NCBI RefSeq assembly: GCF_003254475.1
Contig: NZ_QFYQ01000001.1
Coordinates: forward strand, 2,852,001 to 2,916,000
Length of the DNA: 64,000 nucleotides
Source: Phenylobacterium soli
GTDB lineage: Bacteria; Pseudomonadota; Alphaproteobacteria; Caulobacterales; Caulobacteraceae
Direction of reading: 5' to 3'
A program made the translations under genes and the position numbers. Below the pieces are notes generated by a model, which did no database searches, was not told the origin of the DNA, and worked only from the letters and a program-made list of their open reading frames with translations. Below, piece after piece: positions 42,615 through 52,632 of this stretch. Position 1 is the stretch's first letter. The number at the start of each line of letters is the position of its first letter.

Positions 42615-43265
42615 TCAGGACGACGGACACGCCTGGCCCTGCTCGCTCAGGGTCCGGAAGCTGCGATTGTCGCTGGAGATCTCGATCCGGCCGGGCACCA
42701 GGCGCAGGGTCTGCTGACCCCAGCGGCCATAGAGCGCCTGGCCGGCCTTCTCGCAGCGGCCTGCGAACAGCGTCTGGGCGCAGGCGGAGAGGGTCATGTC
42801 GGCCGGCAGCTTCCGCCAGGTCCCCTCGTAGCGCCAGCAGGCGGCGGCCGGGCCGCTCGCCGACTGGGTCTCCGGGGCGGGCTGGGCCACGGGCTTGACT
42901 TCCTGCGGCGGCAGGGGCGTGACCACGGCCCCGCCCTGCTGGGCGGCGGCCAGGGCGCCGGTCTGGTCGACGCCCACGTCGAGGGCGTCGGTGGCCACGC
43001 CGTTGCGCTGGGCGCATTCAGCCAGAGTGAACTCGCCGACGAACTGGCCGGCCACGAAGCAGCGCAGCGGCTTGGTGGAAGCGACCTTGCCCTCCGGCTG
43101 GGCGCTCGGATCGATCACCAGCCCCCCCTGCGAGGCGGGCGGCGGCGGCGTCGGTTCGCCACGATGGCTCGCCGTCAGCATCCAGGCGATGGAGACGCCC
43201 GCCACGAGCGCGACGACGGCGCCGCCGCCGATCAGCGCAATCCGGTTCCGATTGGGGGAGTCCAT
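42615..43265 (-). CDS. Membrane-anchored hypothetical protein
   Basis: A 216-residue protein with one N-terminal transmembrane helix (about 9-30) and a periplasmic part containing two related Cys-bearing modules (CFVAGQFVGEFTLAECAQ and CWRYEGTWRKLPADMTLSACAQ), joined by a Pro-rich linker. The pairs of Cys are probably disulphide-bonded. The repeat of an aromatic-C...L-x-x-C-A-Q pattern suggests an internal duplication. No family name is known to me; it stands between the flagellar cluster and the lipoprotein gene. Confidence 0.7.
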   Translation of the reverse strand: MDSPNRNRIALIGGGAVVALVAGVSIAWMLTASHRGEPTPPPPASQGGLVIDPSAQPEGKVASTKPLRCFVAGQFVGEFTLAECAQRNGVATDALDVGVDQTGALAAAQQGGAVVTPLPPQEVKPVAQPAPETQSASGPAAACWRYEGTWRKLPADMTLSACAQTLFAGRCEKAGQALYGRWGQQTLRLVPGRIEISSDNRSFRTLSEQGQACPSS

Positions 43266-43280
43266 GCCCCCTCGCTAGCG

Positions 43281-46073
43281 TCAGCCGAACAGGCTGGCAA
43301 GCGAGGAGCCGGAGGAGGAGCTGCTGCTCGAGCTGCTGGCGCTCAGGCGGGCGAGGGCCGCTTGGTAGTCGGCGATCTGCGACTTCAGGTAGGCTGGCAC
43401 CGTCCCCGAGCCCGAGGCCGTGGCGCTCTTCGGCTGCGCCGCCTGCTTCAGGTCGACGTAGATGGCCCGCACCGTGGTGATCGCGTTGTTGATCCCGTCG
43501 ATCGCGGACTTGATGTCCGCCTTCGAGGACAGGTCGAGGTTCGAGGTGATGTGCAGGCCGTAGGTCTGCGAGCCCTTGTCGGCCGGCAGCACGCCCTTCT
43601 TCTTGTCGATGACCACCTTGCGGATCAGGCCGGGCTTGATCCCGAGCGACTGCAGGGCGTCGCGACCGTCGGGGCCGGGCAGCAGTTCGAAGCTCTGGCG
43701 ATCGGTGGCCGGTTTCAGGCTGAGCGTCGTATGGTTGGCGTCGGTCACGGTCGTGGCGACGACGCCGAAGAGACCGGCCGACTGGATCTTCTTGGTCAGG
43801 CTGTCGAGGGTCTCGTTCGCGGCGATGGTGATGGTCACCGGCGTAGGGCTGGAGCCCTGGCGGATCTGGAACTGGTCGCCGGCGCGCAGCGAGGTGGCCG
43901 CCGTCAGCAGGTCGGAGCCGCCGTACTGGATGGTCCCCTTGGGCAGGCCCAGACGGTCGAGGGCGCTGCCGCCGCCCGTGTCCACGGCGATCGCCTCGGG
44001 CGCGTCCATCTCGTCCTTGGCCGTGAAGCGCTGCGAGTAGATGACCGCGCCGGCGCCGACGTCGAGCGCGGCCACGAAGCCGTCCTGCTTGCCGATGGCG
44101 CTCAGGCTCGGAAGGGCCGCCGTGGCCGTGCCGGTCAGCCAGAGCTGGCCGTTGGCGACCGTCACGGCGGTGACCTTGTCCGCCCCGCCGCCGCCATAGT
44201 AGGCGACCGCGTCCCCTGCCCCGGCCGTGAGGTCAGCCGAGAGCTTCACACCGAAGCCGTCGAGGCCGCCGCCGCGCGCGAGCGTCGTCGTGCCGACGCC
44301 GAGGTCCGCGCCCGTCGTGCCACCGATCAGCACATTGCCGGCGCCGTCGAGGCCGATCCCCGAGACCGAACCGCCGCCGAGGGCGCCGAGATTGCGCGTC
44401 GCGGCGAGCGACATCTGCCTGGGATCGGTGGCGTCGAACCGGCGAACCATCCCCGAGCCGCCGTCCTGGCCGGCCACCAGGACGTCGGTCCCGTTGACCA
44501 CGATGCCGGCTACGCTGTCGTCGCCCGCCGTGCCAAACTGGCGGGTCGAGAGCACGGCGCCCGTCGTGTCGTAGGCGCGCAGATAGCCGTCCCAACCGCC
44601 GGACGGCGTGCCGCCGCCGATGCTGCCCTGGGTCTTGCCGGCCACGTAGACGCGGCCGGAGGCGTCGAAGGCCACGGCCTGCGCCTGGTCGGCGCCGGTC
44701 GCACCCTGGCGGTCGCTCCACATCTCCTGGCCCTGAGCGTCGAAGACGGTGACGAAGCTGTCGCTGGTCTTGGCGTCGGCCCCCGCGTCGCCGCTGTCGA
44801 GCTCGCCGGTGATCGCGCCGGCGATGGCCACCTTGCCGTCCGCCGAGACGGCCAGGGACGCGCCGCTGGCCGAAACCCCGGCCCCGAGGGTCTGGGTGTA
44901 GATGAGCTTGCCCGCCGAGTCGTACTTCAGGAGCACCGCGTCCTGCGCGCCCTTGATCGGCTGTCCGGAGACCGTGCCGGTGGCGTCCGCGAGCATGTAG
45001 ACCGAGCCGTCCGCGCCGGTGGCGGTGGCGTGCACGGCGGTGACGCCGTCCGGCAGCTTCTCGGAGAACACCCGCCCCGAAACGTAGTTCTCGTCTCCCG
45101 GTCGACGCGCCGCGTCGGCGCCGGAGCCCGTCTCCAGCTTGAGCAGCTCCTGCTGGGTGACGCCGTCGTTGGTGGTGGCCTTGCCGTCCGGATCCGGATT
45201 GCCGGCCGTCTGGGCGATGAACACAGAAGGCGCCGTCGTCGGGGCCGAGAACGCCAGCTTCTCGTTGGCGAGACCTGTGAACTTGAAGCCGAACTGCGGC
45301 TGGCTGGCGCTGATGGTCACGGTCTTGCCGTTGACGGTCGCGGTCTCCGCCGCGCTGTCGGTGCGGTCGAGCTGCACGCGGATGCCGACGCCGGCCGTCT
45401 TCAGCTTGTCATTCATGTAGAGGGTGACGTTGGTCATGGTGCGCGGCGTCGCGCCCATCTCCGAAAGGTCGAAGTTCACCGTCGTGGTGTTGCCGGTGCT
45501 CGGATTGGTCACGTCGGCGCTGAACTGCACCGTGCCCTGGAAGGCCGAGACCACCGTGTCGGCCGAGCCGCTGACCAGCGGGGCGGTGGTGTAGCTGTCG
45601 GAGGCCACGCCGACGCCGGCCGCGCTCACGGCCGCGGTGTTCACGACGCCTTCGGTCAGGCGGAAATTGGCGAACTTGGTCCCCTGCACGTACTTGCTGA
45701 GCTCGTTCATCCCGCGGTCGAAGGCCGCCTGGATCTGGGTGAGCTGATAAGCCGGCGTCTTGGAGTCGTTGGCCGCATTGGCCAGGGCCTGCAGCGTCAC
45801 CAGCCCCTGGTTGATGGCGAACAGCTTCTTGTAGTCGGCGCTGGCGTTGGGAACGTCCAGCTTGGCCGCCTTCTCGTCGATGAACGACTTGCCGCTGAGG
45901 GCGGCGCTGACGAGGGCGCTGGTCTTGGGCTGCTTGACGCCGGGGTTCCAGGGAGCCGTCGGAACCTTGCCGGACGCGCCACTCCCGCCCGCAGCCGTGG
46001 CCGCGGCCGAGGCGAAGCCCGCCTTGGCCTGGTACCAGTTGACCAGAACGCTCGTGTCGAAGGTGACGGTCAC
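43281..46073 (-). CDS. flaEY: FlaEY-like flagellar regulatory protein with beta-propeller repeats
   Basis: A 930-residue protein next to flagellin genes. Residues 1-240 are flagellin-like helices plus an insert; the middle (about 360-690) shows repeated strands of the SBBP beta-propeller type (VYVAGKTQGSIGG, GNVLIGGTTGADLG, DGFVAALDVG); the C-terminal part (about 840-890) has a helix resembling the flagellin C-terminal domain (SAIDGINNAITTVRAIYVDL), before a poly-Ser tail. This layout fits the Caulobacter FlaEY/flagellin-modulation proteins needed for normal filaments; the name is by recollection of that family. Starts with GTG behind GGAG. Confidence 0.6.
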   Translation of the reverse strand: MTVTFDTSVLVNWYQAKAGFASAAATAAGGSGASGKVPTAPWNPGVKQPKTSALVSAALSGKSFIDEKAAKLDVPNASADYKKLFAINQGLVTLQALANAANDSKTPAYQLTQIQAAFDRGMNELSKYVQGTKFANFRLTEGVVNTAAVSAAGVGVASDSYTTAPLVSGSADTVVSAFQGTVQFSADVTNPSTGNTTTVNFDLSEMGATPRTMTNVTLYMNDKLKTAGVGIRVQLDRTDSAAETATVNGKTVTISASQPQFGFKFTGLANEKLAFSAPTTAPSVFIAQTAGNPDPDGKATTNDGVTQQELLKLETGSGADAARRPGDENYVSGRVFSEKLPDGVTAVHATATGADGSVYMLADATGTVSGQPIKGAQDAVLLKYDSAGKLIYTQTLGAGVSASGASLAVSADGKVAIAGAITGELDSGDAGADAKTSDSFVTVFDAQGQEMWSDRQGATGADQAQAVAFDASGRVYVAGKTQGSIGGGTPSGGWDGYLRAYDTTGAVLSTRQFGTAGDDSVAGIVVNGTDVLVAGQDGGSGMVRRFDATDPRQMSLAATRNLGALGGGSVSGIGLDGAGNVLIGGTTGADLGVGTTTLARGGGLDGFGVKLSADLTAGAGDAVAYYGGGGADKVTAVTVANGQLWLTGTATAALPSLSAIGKQDGFVAALDVGAGAVIYSQRFTAKDEMDAPEAIAVDTGGGSALDRLGLPKGTIQYGGSDLLTAATSLRAGDQFQIRQGSSPTPVTITIAANETLDSLTKKIQSAGLFGVVATTVTDANHTTLSLKPATDRQSFELLPGPDGRDALQSLGIKPGLIRKVVIDKKKGVLPADKGSQTYGLHITSNLDLSSKADIKSAIDGINNAITTVRAIYVDLKQAAQPKSATASGSGTVPAYLKSQIADYQAALARLSASSSSSSSSSGSSLASLFG

Positions 46074-46178
46074 TGCCGCTCCGCCTACGCCGAAGACTCC
46101 TGGCGGGAGATTCGCACGCTCAGGGCTGACGAGGGGTTAAGGCGCGTAAAGAAATCCGCGCACCCAGCCCTTACCGGC

Positions 46179-46976
46179 TCAGCTGCGGAACAGGGCCAGC
46201 AGGGCCTGGGGCGCCTGATTGGCGACCCCGCCCCCCTGCCCGGCCAGCGCCTGCTGCACCTGGAGAGCCTGGAGACGCGCCGTGTCGGCGTCGAGGTCGG
46301 ACGAGGCGCCGTTGGCCAGCGAGGTCTGCAGGCGGCTGACCACCGCGAGGTGGGCCTGGATCTGCTCCGACTGCCCGCCGATCTTGGCGAGGTGGGCCGC
46401 CACGCTGGCGCCCGCGGCGTCGAGCTGGTCGAGCAGGCCGGCGAGATCGCCGTCTGCGCCCGAGAGTCCGGTGCGGGCGAGCCCCAGACCGTCCGCGGTG
46501 AAATCCTGCGGCGACAGGGAGATGCTCGCGTCCCCGTTCACGTCGGCCTTGAACTGCAGGTCGCCCGTCGAGCCGCCGTCGAGCATCTTCACGCCCTGGA
46601 AGGACGCCGACCTCGCGATCTGGTCGAGCGTCTGCAGGAGCTGCTGATAGTCGGCGTCGAGACTGGCCTTGTCCGCGCCGCCCGATTGGGCCGAGACCGC
46701 CTTCTCGCGCATCAGTTTCAAGAGGTCGCCGATGGTCTGGCCCGCGCTCATCGCCACGTCCGCGATCGAGGCGGCGCGGTTCAGGCTGTCCTGCACCGAC
46801 AGCAGCGCGCTGGCGCCGGGCAGTTCGCCGGGCCCCGCGTAGACGACGGCCGGATCCCGGACACCGCCGACCGCATCGGCCGCGTTGGACGTGGGAGCGC
46901 CCGTCGATCGGTTGGCCAGCGCGTTCTCCCGCGCCTGCAGGGCCGCCAGGGCGTTGCCGTTCACGCTCGTGACCAT
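46179..46976 (-). CDS. Divergent flagellin-like protein
   Basis: A 265-residue protein with flagellin features: an N-terminal helix (SVQDSLNRAASIADVAMSAG), the SASFQGVKMLDGG segment matching the D1 start of flagellin (FNGVNLLDG) and a C-terminal helix ending QALLALFRS. The N terminus (about 1-55) differs from the other flagellin, lacking NTNxxAxxAxxNL, so it might be a minor filament or junction protein comparable to Caulobacter FljJ. No cysteine or signal peptide. It is the second flagellin gene of the cluster. Confidence 0.75.
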   Translation of the reverse strand: MVTSVNGNALAALQARENALANRSTGAPTSNAADAVGGVRDPAVVYAGPGELPGASALLSVQDSLNRAASIADVAMSAGQTIGDLLKLMREKAVSAQSGGADKASLDADYQQLLQTLDQIARSASFQGVKMLDGGSTGDLQFKADVNGDASISLSPQDFTADGLGLARTGLSGADGDLAGLLDQLDAAGASVAAHLAKIGGQSEQIQAHLAVVSRLQTSLANGASSDLDADTARLQALQVQQALAGQGGGVANQAPQALLALFRS

Positions 46977-47144
46977 CTCGCGCCTCTTCCGTCAGCTCTC
47001 AGGCGCCGTCCGCGCCCGTCTTCGAGCCTGAGTAGGCCGAGTCCCGCATCGGATGGTTAATGAAACACGAATGGCCGCACACCGGGGCTCCGGCGGCGGG
47101 TCGGACCGCGAGGCGGTCGATGGCGGCTTGATCGGGGCTGCGCC

Positions 47145-47423
47145 CTAGATCTTCGCCTTGATGATCGCTCCGGCCGCGTAGTCCTCGGCCTGATGCATGC
47201 GCACCACCGCTTCTCGCGGCAGCTGCTGGACGATGTCGCCCGTGCGGCGATCGATGGTCTTGTAGATGAAGAGCCCGCTGGCGCGGTCCTCCTCGATGAC
47301 CAGCCGCAGGTCGGCGGCGTCGTTCTGCATCGCCATGGTGTTGGAGGTCGCCGCCGGCGGCGCCGGAGACGGGGCCACACCCGTGGCGGGGGTCAGAGCG
47401 ATGGTTGCGAGCTTGTTCTCCAT
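47145..47423 (-). CDS. flaG: FlaG family protein
   Basis: A 92-residue protein. The DLRLVIEEDRASGLFIYKTID segment followed by RRTGDIVQQLPREAVV is the FlaG signature (D-x-x-T-G-E-V-I-R-Q-I-P). FlaG proteins influence filament length. Its position between flagellins in a Caulobacter-type cluster supports this. No membrane segment; acts in the cytoplasm or is exported with the filament. Confidence 0.85.
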   Translation of the reverse strand: MENKLATIALTPATGVAPSPAPPAATSNTMAMQNDAADLRLVIEEDRASGLFIYKTIDRRTGDIVQQLPREAVVRMHQAEDYAAGAIIKAKI

Positions 47424-47475
47424 GGTTCGTCCGCCCGCCGGGAGGCCCGGTCAGACGACTCCTCTCGTAAGGAAC

Positions 47476-47500
47476 GGCGGGGAGGACGAGCCTCCCCGCC
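47476..47500 (-). terminator. Terminator of the main flagellin gene
   Basis: A 10-bp perfect stem GGCGGGGAGG / CCTCCCCGCC with a five-base loop, 41 bases after the flagellin stop on the minus strand; the trailing sequence GTTCCTTAC is weakly T-rich. Confidence 0.7.
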
Positions 47501-47541
47501 GCCGACGTTGCGTCTGACGCGCCGGAGCGCGCCGGATCGGC

Positions 47542-48450
47542 TTATCGGAAGAGGCCGAGCAGGATGCCGGTCGACTGGTTGGCGATCGACAGGGCCTGCA
47601 CGCCGAGCTGTTGCTTGGTCTGCAGAGCCTGCAGGCTCGCGCTTTCCTGAGCCAGGTTGGCGTCGACCAGGTTGCCCACGCCGGTGTTCAAGCTGTCCTG
47701 CAGCTTGCCGACCAGGGTCAGCTGGTTGTCCATGGCCTTGGAGTCCACACCGAAGCCCGAGAGGGTCTGGGTGACGGTCTTCATGGCCGTGTCGACGAGC
47801 GCCAGGTCAGCACCGGCATCGGCGGCGCCGGTCGCGCCCGTCCACGCCGCGGCGGTCATGGCGACCGCATCGGCAGTGAAGTAGGTCTGACCCGCGACGA
47901 CGGCGCCAGCCGTGGTCGTGGTGGCCTTGGCCGTCGAGAACAGGTTGTTGAAGCTGATGTTCGCGTGGGCCGAGTTGACGGTGATCTTGCCGTCCGAAGA
48001 GCCCAGCGCCTGCACCTGGCCCGTACCGCCGTCGACGAGGTTCACCCCGTTGAACGTGGCCGAAGCGATGGTGTTGGCGTAGGCCTGACCCAGCTTGGCG
48101 AATTCCGACGCATACTGAGCGCGCGACGGGTCGTCGATGGTGGCGTCCGAGGCCGCCAGGGCCTTGGAGCGCATCTGGGTGAGGATGTCGGTGAGCTGGG
48201 CGCCGGCCTGCAGGGTCGTGTCGACCACGGACTTGCCGTTGTTCAGCGAGTTCACCACCGCGTCGAGCGACGAGGCTTGCGCCTTTTCGGTCTGCGCGAT
48301 GGCCCAGATGGCGCCGTTGTCCTTCGCCGAGGCGATCTTCAGGCCGGTGTTGATCCGGTTCTGAGTGGTGCCGAGAGAAGTCTGGGTTTCAGCCAGGTTC
48401 TGCAGGGCGATCATCGCCGCGGTGTTGGTGTTGATGGAGTTCATAGCCAT
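47542..48450 (-). CDS. Flagellin
   Basis: A 302-residue filament subunit. The N-terminal D0/D1 helices (NSINTNTAAMIALQNLAETQ, INTGLKIASAKDNGAIW) and C-terminal D0 helix (SLQALQTKQQLGVQALSIAN) are well conserved, with a short variable centre. It would be exported by the flagellar type III apparatus and assembled in the filament. A sigma-54-like promoter is upstream and a terminator follows, so it is transcribed alone, as are Caulobacter fljK/fljL. FlaF and FlbT control its translation in Caulobacter. Confidence 0.95.
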   Translation of the reverse strand: MAMNSINTNTAAMIALQNLAETQTSLGTTQNRINTGLKIASAKDNGAIWAIAQTEKAQASSLDAVVNSLNNGKSVVDTTLQAGAQLTDILTQMRSKALAASDATIDDPSRAQYASEFAKLGQAYANTIASATFNGVNLVDGGTGQVQALGSSDGKITVNSAHANISFNNLFSTAKATTTTAGAVVAGQTYFTADAVAMTAAAWTGATGAADAGADLALVDTAMKTVTQTLSGFGVDSKAMDNQLTLVGKLQDSLNTGVGNLVDANLAQESASLQALQTKQQLGVQALSIANQSTGILLGLFR

Positions 48451-48514
48451 CGTCGTCTTCCTTCTTCATAGGTCCGCACGCCGTTCTGGCGCGGGGGGCG
48501 TTTTGCCCAGGGTC

Positions 48515-48530
48515 GACAAAATCACGGCCA
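48515..48530 (-). promoter_or_regulatory. Candidate sigma-54 promoter of the flagellin gene
   Basis: On the minus strand TGGC (-24) and TTGT (-12) are spaced GG-N10-GT, one base away from the GG-N10-GC rule. It would start transcription about 54 bases before the flagellin ATG. Late flagellin genes of Caulobacter use sigma-54, which fits, but the -12 base differs from consensus. Confidence 0.4.
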
Positions 48531-48653
48531 CGCTTGACGACAGGTTAAAGCTCTGCCGCCAGCGACGAATCACTGGGTAAATTTGACTCAGCGACCCCGT
48601 TGGGCTCGGCGGAAGTTGCCGAGCGGCATGCCGCGCGGGCGCGCCGACACAAC

Positions 48654-48680
48654 GAAAAACGCCGGCGCGAGCGCCGGCGT
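48654..48680 (-). terminator. Intrinsic terminator after flaF
   Basis: A 10-bp perfect stem ACGCCGGCGC / GCGCCGGCGT with a tiny loop, followed on the minus strand by TTTTT, 27 bases after the flaF stop. It separates flaF from the flagellin promoter. Confidence 0.88.
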
Positions 48681-48706
48681 CGTCAGCCCAGGTCAGGCAT
48701 CGTCAG

Positions 48707-49078
48707 CTAAGCGGCGGCGGGCGTCTCGCGCGCCGGCTCAAGGCCCTGCATCATCATCCGATTGACGTCGATGAGCGGCCCGAACTCGGCCTCGTTGCGC
48801 ATGATCTCGCTGGTGTGGCGGTTCACCCAGAGGCTCAGCGAGATGATGCTGGCGCGCAGTTGCACCGGCAGCTGATTGCCCGGGCTCGAGCAGTCGGAGG
48901 CCAGGACCGACCAGAGCCGGCGGTTCCAGTCGAGCGCCTCCATCCGGCCGGCGATGTCCGTCACGTCCAGGTCCGCGGCCGCGATCAACGCGCGCGTCAC
49001 CTGGCCGAACAGGCGGTATTCGATGTCCCGGGGCGATTCAGCCCGGGCGGCTGCTTGTTGGTACGCCTGAAGCGACAT
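48707..49078 (-). CDS. flaF: Flagellar biosynthesis regulator FlaF
   Basis: A 123-residue helical protein (FlbA in older Caulobacter naming) that, together with FlbT, couples flagellin translation to secretion. The [20 protein letters not shown] start and [13 protein letters not shown] and [14 protein letters not shown] segments are typical. Its start lies inside flbT, overlapping by 41 bases, so the two are co-expressed. Confidence 0.92.
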   Translation of the reverse strand: MSLQAYQQAAARAESPRDIEYRLFGQVTRALIAAADLDVTDIAGRMEALDWNRRLWSVLASDCSSPGNQLPVQLRASIISLSLWVNRHTSEIMRNEAEFGPLIDVNRMMMQGLEPARETPAAA

Positions 49079-49463
49079 TCCCCAACCTCTCGTCTTCGTA
49101 CTCGATCAGTTTCCGGCAGAGCATCAACGCCTTGTAGTACTCGCCGGACATACACAGCTTCGATATCTCGACGCAGTCGACCAGGACCTTGGGATTGCTG
49201 ATCGCCCCCATGAACTCCGTCAGTCTCTGCGCGAACTCGTGGTAGTAACTCTGAGCCGCACCCTCATCGAGGTACATCATCATCACTGGGAAATAGATGC
49301 GGCGGGCGGGCGTACTGGCGTCCTCCTGCTGCATGATGTCCTTTTCCCGCAGCACCGAAGCCTTGTTCTGCAGGACGAGAACCCCCCGGCGATCGCCGTT
49401 CTGGACGACGGCCCCGTTGAGGACGAACTTTTCTCCCGGTTTCAGCGACAGTTTGAGCGGCAC
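49038..49463 (-). CDS. flbT: Flagellin mRNA regulator FlbT
   Basis: A 141-residue post-transcriptional repressor that binds the 5' region of flagellin mRNA in Caulobacter, halting translation until the hook is finished. [20 protein letters not shown] opens the family; [20 protein letters not shown] and [17 protein letters not shown] are conserved. The start is GTG at 49463. It overlaps flaF by 41 bases. No canonical sigma-54 site was found upstream. Confidence 0.94.
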   Translation of the reverse strand: MPLKLSLKPGEKFVLNGAVVQNGDRRGVLVLQNKASVLREKDIMQQEDASTPARRIYFPVMMMYLDEGAAQSYYHEFAQRLTEFMGAISNPKVLVDCVEISKLCMSGEYYKALMLCRKLIEYEDERLGNVASGVPTSSRPG

Positions 49464-49734
49464 GTCGGCACCTGATCCTTTCGGCTGCGAACCGCCCCCT
49501 CGATTCGCCTGGGACCTGCATTGTCACTGCTGGCGGCCCCCGACGCATCCTCACCGTAAAGCGCCACTTCTTAACGGCCCCTTGCACGCGCGAAGGTTGC
49601 GTCCGCCCCGCCTGCACGCCGGAACGCCCTCTGTCCCCGCGGGTTTGATCTGGCGCACGGCGGCGATGGGCGCCGGGACCACAGTTCCGGTCCTCTCGCC
49701 CTCCCCCGGAAGGCGCCTCGCAAGGAGATCGGTG

Positions 49735-50265
49735 ATGCCCGGCACGAGCTACGACGCGGATGCGGACTTCGATCCGCAGGACCAGGCCGAAACCTTCGAC
49801 GAGAGCAACGTCGTCGGCGGCGAAGGCGATTCCGCCCTCGGCTTCGACAGCCCGGCGAGCCCGGGCTCCGACATGCGCACCTTCGAGGAACTACCGGACG
49901 TCGAGGACGTCACCCAGGCGGTCGGCGACGCCGATGACGACGAGGCCTTGGCCCTCGACGCCGACGAGTTCGACGAGGACGCCTTCGGCGACGCCGACCT
50001 CGAGGAGGACGACGAGGGCGATTACAAGGCCGCGACCGAGGAACGGGAGGATGACATCGACGGCCTAGGCCCAGAAGACGGGTTCAACGAGGACCGCATC
50101 GACGCACGCAGCGACATCGAGGGGCTGTCCGAGGCCGTCGAGGACGCCGACCAGGTGAGCGGCGGCGAGGACGACTTCACCAACTTCCAATCCAAGGCGC
50201 TCGACGACGACGACCTCCAGCGCCTCGGCTATTCCAAGGGCGGCAAGCCCGACGGCAAGGCCTGA
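49735..50265 (+). CDS. Highly acidic hypothetical protein
   Basis: A 176-residue protein in which about a third of residues are Asp or Glu, with almost no hydrophobic core; likely disordered. The C-terminal piece (DDDLQRLGYSKGGKPDGKA) is the most structured-looking. AAGGAG stands seven bases before the ATG. Such proteins may bind cations or basic partners, but the function is unknown. It precedes the MoxR ATPase gene by 154 bases. Confidence 0.65.
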   Translation: MPGTSYDADADFDPQDQAETFDESNVVGGEGDSALGFDSPASPGSDMRTFEELPDVEDVTQAVGDADDDEALALDADEFDEDAFGDADLEEDDEGDYKAATEEREDDIDGLGPEDGFNEDRIDARSDIEGLSEAVEDADQVSGGEDDFTNFQSKALDDDDLQRLGYSKGGKPDGKA

Positions 50266-50419
50266 GGCGGCGCGCCCAAGGCGCCGACTGACGCAGCGTC
50301 ACCCTGAATCCGGCCGCGCCTGCGCGCTCAAGGCGCTTGAATGTCGCGCGCCTGCCTTTAGTCTGGCCCCGAGTTGAAACAATTGTTCGAATGCGGGCCT
50401 CGGCCCGCCGGGAGCCGGA

Positions 50420-51292
<873 letters not shown>

Positions 51293-51387
51293 CCATTGGC
51301 CCCGGCCGCGGGGCTTACGACGAATTCACTCGATTTTTCCAAGGGCTCCGGCCACGCTTTGCGGCGAATGGACGGAGCCCTTTCGCT

Positions 51388-52221
51388 ATGCGCGTAATCC
51401 TGCTTGCCGCCGCCTCTACCCTGGTCATGGGCCTGGGGGCCTGCGCGCCACGCGTCGACTATGCCCACCGCACCGCGCTCGACTGCCCGGACCGGCAGGG
51501 CGTGCTGGAGCGGACCTCGATCGCCGCCGATCGCAAGACCTGCACCTATCGCGGCCCGGGCAATGCCGAGATCACCCTGCAGCTGACGCCGGTCAACGGC
51601 GACGCCGCCACGACCCTGGCGGCGCTGGAGACCTCCCTCGTGGGACCGGCCGCAGCCGCATCGGTGGAGACCGAGCCCAAGGCCCCTGCCCCGCCCGAAG
51701 CGCCCAAGCCGCCGGCGCCGCCCTCCGGTGACGTCGCCCGCGCTGCTCAAGAGGCGGCCCAGGACGCCAAGGGCTCCGGGGCCTCCGAGGAGGACTGGAA
51801 CAGCGACAGCGACCGTACCGCCGTGACCATTGGCAAGAACCACGGCGTCATCGTCGATGGCGATGACCACGCCAAGGTGGACCTGCCCGGCCTGCACATC
51901 GAGGCCGGCGACCACAAGGCCAAGGTCAATGTCGCCGGCGTGAAGATCGACGCCAGCAACGGCGAGGCGACGGTCCACGTCGTCAAGGACGTGCGCCTGC
52001 GCGGCGAGCCCTTCAGCCGCGAGCGTCGGGGCCTGCGCGCCACCTTCATCGCCAAACGGGACAATCTGCCCGACGGCTATCGCTTCGTGGGCTACCAGGC
52101 GTCGGGTCCGAAGAGCGGGCCCCTGACGGTCGGCGTGGTGAAGTCGCGCGAGGACCTCGACGAGGGCAACCGCCTCTACCACGACCTCCAGCGCCTGGTG
52201 CGCCGCAACGGCGGCGCCTGA
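51388..52221 (+). CDS. Hypothetical lipoprotein
   Basis: A 277-residue protein with a lipoprotein-like signal (MGLGAC, Cys 19) and a Pro/Ala-rich stretch (about 90-115). The later half contains alternating strand patterns (VDLPGLHIEAGDHKAKVNV, GVKIDASNGEATVHVV) of a beta-solenoid or polymer-like repeat, then a compact C-terminal domain (LRATFIAKRDNLPDGYRFV). No family recognised. The stop lies 16 bases from a convergent gene; a GC hairpin (52230-52250) between them may terminate both. Confidence 0.7.
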   Translation: MRVILLAAASTLVMGLGACAPRVDYAHRTALDCPDRQGVLERTSIAADRKTCTYRGPGNAEITLQLTPVNGDAATTLAALETSLVGPAAAASVETEPKAPAPPEAPKPPAPPSGDVARAAQEAAQDAKGSGASEEDWNSDSDRTAVTIGKNHGVIVDGDDHAKVDLPGLHIEAGDHKAKVNVAGVKIDASNGEATVHVVKDVRLRGEPFSRERRGLRATFIAKRDNLPDGYRFVGYQASGPKSGPLTVGVVKSREDLDEGNRLYHDLQRLVRRNGGA

Positions 52222-52237
52222 GCCTCGCGGCCGGCGG

Positions 52238-52612
52238 TCAGCCCGCCGGCTGGACCTCGACGACCTTGTAAGTCAGCGGACGGCCGTCCTCGTCGGTGAC
52301 GGTGACGTATTCACCGACCGCGAACCGATGCTCGCCCAAGCGATAGACCGGCTCATCGTCGGCAGTGTCGGCGTCGTCGTAGTCGAAGAACCAGCGCTGG
52401 CCGCGGCGCGCCAGGCGGCCGTCCGCCGGATCCTCGTCCGGCGCGAAGCGGCGCACGACGCACTGGTCGCGGGTCTTCGCATAGCTCTCCTCGTCGAGCA
52501 TGCCGTCGGCCGTCAGCGGGGCGGTCAGCGCATAGCCGCGGTGATCGTCGCCGCCGGCGAATTCGGTGCCGGGATTGCGGGCGAGCCGCATCACGATGCG
52601 CGACAGGGGCAT
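52238..52612 (-). CDS. Conserved hypothetical protein, SH3-like C-terminus
   Basis: A 124-residue cytoplasmic protein. The ordering FAGGDDHRGYALTAPL, QCVVRRF and RWFFDYDDADTADDEPVYRL, ending in KVVEVQPAG, is typical of a short protein often found beside universal-stress-protein genes in alphaproteobacteria. The strands near the C terminus suggest a small beta barrel. No catalytic residue can be named. It is 20 bases downstream of the USP gene and likely co-transcribed with it. Confidence 0.68.
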   Translation of the reverse strand: MPLSRIVMRLARNPGTEFAGGDDHRGYALTAPLTADGMLDEESYAKTRDQCVVRRFAPDEDPADGRLARRGQRWFFDYDDADTADDEPVYRLGEHRFAVGEYVTVTDEDGRPLTYKVVEVQPAG

Positions 52613-52632
52613 TGGGTCGATCCTTATGAAAG

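Noticed and set aside
43164..47060. A 1298-codon plus-strand open frame across the flagellar cluster.
   Set aside because: It overlaps two supported minus-strand genes and has repetitive Arg/Val/Gly composition without any domain; it results from GC-rich third positions.
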